This document shows, one piece after another, positions 13,376-15,733 of a stretch of DNA of 15,733 nt. The DNA is taken from the NCBI GenBank assembly GCA_024638355.1, contig JAHEKO010000036.1:1-15733 (forward strand), written 5' to 3'. Below the pieces are notes generated by a model, which saw nothing but the letters and a program-made list of their open reading frames with translations, was not told where the DNA came from and searched no databases. Each line of letters begins with the position of its first letter. Position 1 is the stretch's first letter. Both the position numbers and the translations under genes were made by a program. This DNA is from Acidobacteriota bacterium. GTDB lineage: Bacteria > Acidobacteriota > Thermoanaerobaculia > Multivoradales > JAHEKO01.

Positions 13376-14455
13376 ATGCAGGAGACTTTGACCACCTATC
13401 TGGAACCGGCGCTCGCCTACTTCCAGGGAAATCGATACCTCGAGGCTGCCGCCGTCCTGGTCGCCGCGGTGATCGCCGCCAAGCTGGCCGACTTCGTTCT
13501 CACGCGAATCGTCACCCGGCTCACCCGGCGCACCCCTACCGACTACGACGACCGGCTGATCAAGCTGATGCACCGACCGATCTTCATGTCGGTCTTGCTG
13601 ATCGGGGCCGTCGTCGCGGTATCGAGGCTCGGCCTCGAGCCCGGCGCAAACCTCTTCTTCACCCGCGTCGCCAAGACCATCGCGGTCTTCATCTGGTGGT
13701 CCTTTCTGGCCAAGGCGATCCGGCTCGTCCTCGAGATCCTGGTCAGCCTCGAGTCGCGCGTGGAGTTCATCGAGCCGCGCACGGTCGCGCTGTTCGACAA
13801 CGCGGCCAAGATCTTGATCGCGGCCAGCTCGATCTACGCCATCCTGGTCACCTGGGATGTCGACGTGAGCGGCTTTCTGGTGTCGGCCGGCGTCCTCGGA
13901 CTGGCGCTCGGCCTGGCGGCCAAGGACACGCTGGCCAACCTCTTCTCCGGCATCTTCATCATCGCCGACGCGCCCTACAAGAAGGGCGACTTCATCAACC
14001 TGGATGGCGGCGAGCGCGGAATGGTGACCGACATCGGGCTGCGCTCGACCCGCCTGCTGACGCGCGACGACGTCGAGGTCACGGTGCCCAACGCGGTGAT
14101 CGGCAACGCCAAGATCATCAACGAATCGGGCGGTCCCTGGCTGAAGCACCGGCTGCGGGTCCGGGTGGGCGTCGCCTACGGCTCCGATCTGGACGAGGTG
14201 GAGCGCGTGCTCATGGACGTTGCGCTGGGGCACGACGACGTTTGCCGGGACCCCGCCCCGCGCGTGCGCTTCCGCGCCTTCGGCGATTCCTCGCTCGATC
14301 TGGAGCTGCTGGCGTGGGTCGAGAAGCCGGTGCTGCGCGGCCGGGTGCTGCACGAGCTCAACTGTGCGGTCTACAAGCGCTTCAACGCCGAGGGGATCGA
14401 GATTCCCTTCCCCCAGCGCGACGTGCACATCCACCAGGCCCCGGCCGCCGGGTAA
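13376..14455 (+). CDS. MscS-family mechanosensitive channel
   Basis: This is a 359-residue inner-membrane protein. The ATG at 13376 has GGAGGAG about 7 bases upstream. Hydrophobic helices lie near 23-41, 68-84, 96-123 and 142-160. They are followed by the pore-lining helix (about 163-198), with Gly/Ala packing in AGVLGLALGLAAKDTLANLFSG. The cytoplasmic beta domain follows (about 199-250), with PYKKGDFINLDG and the family signature VPNAVIGNAKIIN, and then an alpha/beta cage domain ending near 350. The family opens under membrane tension and releases osmolytes after osmotic downshock. With five predicted helices it is slightly larger than the three-helix E. coli MscS and closer to mid-sized relatives. 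It ends 18 bases from the convergent VWFA gene, and I see no terminator in that gap. Confidence 0.95.
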   Translation: MQETLTTYLEPALAYFQGNRYLEAAAVLVAAVIAAKLADFVLTRIVTRLTRRTPTDYDDRLIKLMHRPIFMSVLLIGAVVAVSRLGLEPGANLFFTRVAKTIAVFIWWSFLAKAIRLVLEILVSLESRVEFIEPRTVALFDNAAKILIAASSIYAILVTWDVDVSGFLVSAGVLGLALGLAAKDTLANLFSGIFIIADAPYKKGDFINLDGGERGMVTDIGLRSTRLLTRDDVEVTVPNAVIGNAKIINESGGPWLKHRLRVRVGVAYGSDLDEVERVLMDVALGHDDVCRDPAPRVRFRAFGDSSLDLELLAWVEKPVLRGRVLHELNCAVYKRFNAEGIEIPFPQRDVHIHQAPAAG

Positions 14456-14473
14456 GGCCTTCGCGCGCGCGCA

Positions 14474-15733
14474 TCAAGGTAGGTAGCCGCTCAGGGTACG
14501 GACCTCCGCGCCCGGCACCGCTACGCGCACGGCGACGGTCCGGAAGCCGCCGCCCGGCTCGACCGCCGGCTGATAGACGAGCAGGTAGCGCGATCTGAGG
14601 TCCTTCTGGATGGCGGTGTAGATGCGCTCGAGCTCGTCGGTGCTCTGGACGAAGAACGCCTGACCGCCCGTGTCCTCCGCCAGCTGACGCAGCCGACCGC
14701 GGCTCACGCGGCCGCTCTTGCCGAGCTTGAATCCGATCGTGTAGATCGTCACCCCCGCGCTGCGCGCGAAGTCGAGCACCTGGTCGAAGGTCGCTTCGCT
14801 CTTGCGGTCCTGGCCGTCGGAGAGGACGATCAGCGCGCGCTGACCCTTGATGCCTTTGAAATAGTGAAGGCCGAACATGACGCTGTCGTAGAGCGCGGTG
14901 CTGCGCTCGGCCGTCAATCCGCCGAGGCCGCCGGCCAGGCGAGGCACTTCGTTGGTGAACTCGGCCGCCAACCGCGGCACGTCGCTGAAGGTGATGACGC
15001 AGGCGCGATCGCGGGGCGTGATGGTCTCCTCCAGGAAGCCGAGCGCGATCCGCCTCACCTCCATCAAGCTCTCGGCCATCGACGCCGAGGTGTCGAGCAG
15101 CAAGGCGGCGTAGATCGGCAGATCGTCGAGCCGCTCGAATCTGAGGATGGCCTGCTCCTCGCCGTTGTCGAGCACCGTGAACTGCTCGCGCTCCAGGTTC
15201 TCGACCGGACGGCCCTCGGTATCGACGACGGTGGCGAACAGCTCGACCATCTTCACCGAGATGTCCTCGAGATACTGCGCGGTGTTGAAGACCACCAGGT
15301 CCTCACTGGAGTTGCCGTCGGCGAGATAGGCCACCGCGCGAACAAAGCCGAGCCCGTCGTGCTCGAGCTCGATCGGCTGGATATAGGGCGGCTGGAAGAG
15401 GGTCGCCACGCGCCGCTCGCCGAGGAAGAACTCGACCCGCTCCACCGCGCGGTCCGGCGGCGCCTGCACCTCGACCCGGGCCCGCACCGAGCCGTCGTAG
15501 TGGGCTCCGCGCCGCGGCTCGACCAGGCGCACGATGAAGGTGTGCTCGCCGGCGTTCAGCAGCACCTCGTCGGTGGCCAGCTCGTTGCCCGCGCCGTCGA
15601 GAGCGAGGGCGCGCACCCGGCGGGTGACCGGCAGGTGGCCGAGGTCGAGCTCGACGCTGTACGGCGGCCGGGTCTTGGTGAGCACCGGCTTTTCATCCAG
15701 CATGAACCGGACCTTCTTCACCCCGCCCCCCGA
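14474..15733 (-). CDS. VWFA-domain protein of the acidobacterial type with Ig-like repeats (5' partial)
   Basis: The frame is open through the right edge; the GTG at 15721 is an internal Val codon (preceding codons give SGGG), so the N-terminus is missing. Residue numbers count from that Val. Two Ig-like repeats come first (about 1-56 and 92-147), each with a V-x-x-V-x-F-x-L...PPY pattern. A segment like the N-terminal part of acidobacterial VWFA proteins follows (ATVVDTEGRPVENLEREQFTVLDNG), then a von Willebrand factor A domain (about 203-375). Its metal-ion-dependent adhesion site is complete: D210-x-S212-x-S214, T275 and D302. It ends GYLP, usual for the family. Such proteins are exported or envelope-bound and probably bind other proteins through the metal site; the ligand is unknown. 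The second Ig-like repeat and the VWFA domain show no truncation or frameshift. Confidence 0.95.
   Translation of the reverse strand, partial: SGGGVKKVRFMLDEKPVLTKTRPPYSVELDLGHLPVTRRVRALALDGAGNELATDEVLLNAGEHTFIVRLVEPRRGAHYDGSVRARVEVQAPPDRAVERVEFFLGERRVATLFQPPYIQPIELEHDGLGFVRAVAYLADGNSSEDLVVFNTAQYLEDISVKMVELFATVVDTEGRPVENLEREQFTVLDNGEEQAILRFERLDDLPIYAALLLDTSASMAESLMEVRRIALGFLEETITPRDRACVITFSDVPRLAAEFTNEVPRLAGGLGGLTAERSTALYDSVMFGLHYFKGIKGQRALIVLSDGQDRKSEATFDQVLDFARSAGVTIYTIGFKLGKSGRVSRGRLRQLAEDTGGQAFFVQSTDELERIYTAIQKDLRSRYLLVYQPAVEPGGGFRTVAVRVAVPGAEVRTLSGYLP

Noticed and set aside
13328..14434. 368-residue open frame on the - strand
   Set aside because: It is antisense to the MscS-type channel; Asp/Arg/Gln-rich with no motif.
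14456..14473. Possible terminator between the MscS-type and VWFA genes
   Set aside because: The 18-base gap holds a GC-alternating run but no stable stem with a T-tract.
1..15733. CRISPR array, integrase, transposase, tRNA or phage genes
   Set aside because: No regularly spaced repeats, recombinase motifs or tRNA-like cloverleaf were seen; all long stretches are explained by the listed genes.

Overview
The window is a GC-rich, densely coded bacterial chromosome segment with 11 protein genes and no RNA gene, insertion sequence, integrase or CRISPR array that I can see. The protein mix suggests a Gram-negative member of the Acidobacteriota: an Oar-like TonB-dependent receptor with an N-terminal carboxypeptidase-regulatory domain, a CRTAC1/ASPIC-type propeller lipoprotein, an acidobacterial-type VWFA protein and a CHAT/TPR protein. 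This is inference from family content only; no 16S or other marker gene lies in the window.

Left part (3-9700). A CHAT-domain TPR gene enters from the left edge on the + strand and ends at 2549. Facing it on the - strand is a series read right to left: TonB-dependent receptor (9700-6656), a strong hairpin-plus-T-tract terminator (6624-6592), CRTAC1/ASPIC lipoprotein (6567-4852), TPR protein (about 4676-3228) and a stand-alone HD-GYP c-di-GMP phosphodiesterase (3202-2561). Two points stand out. First, the CHAT domain keeps its fold motifs but has Ser at both catalytic positions (His and Cys), so it looks like a pseudo-protease. Second, the TPR protein on the - strand is a CHAT-less paralog of that protein: about 250 residues align without a gap at roughly 40% identity by hand count. 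The two paralogs sit tail to tail around the HD-GYP gene.

Middle (9701-9964). This 264-base divergent spacer is the longest non-coding stretch. It holds a good sigma70-like promoter for the receptor (TTGATA, 17 bases, TAAGAT), a possible leader hairpin, and a weak -10-like box for the rightward genes.

Right part (9965-15733). A rightward run of five closely spaced genes encodes a calcineurin-like metallophosphoesterase, a GspA/ExeA-type AAA ATPase, a GspB-like inner-membrane protein overlapping it by 4 bases, a class I SAM methyltransferase and an MscS-type mechanosensitive channel. The GspA/GspB pair would help assemble a type II secretion system encoded elsewhere. A convergent VWFA protein with two Ig-like repeats runs off the right edge.

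Together the left cluster reads as a cell-surface module (outer-membrane receptor plus surface or periplasmic propeller lipoprotein) linked to TPR scaffolds and c-di-GMP turnover. The right cluster is mixed envelope and housekeeping functions. The functional link inside the left cluster is inferred from gene order only.
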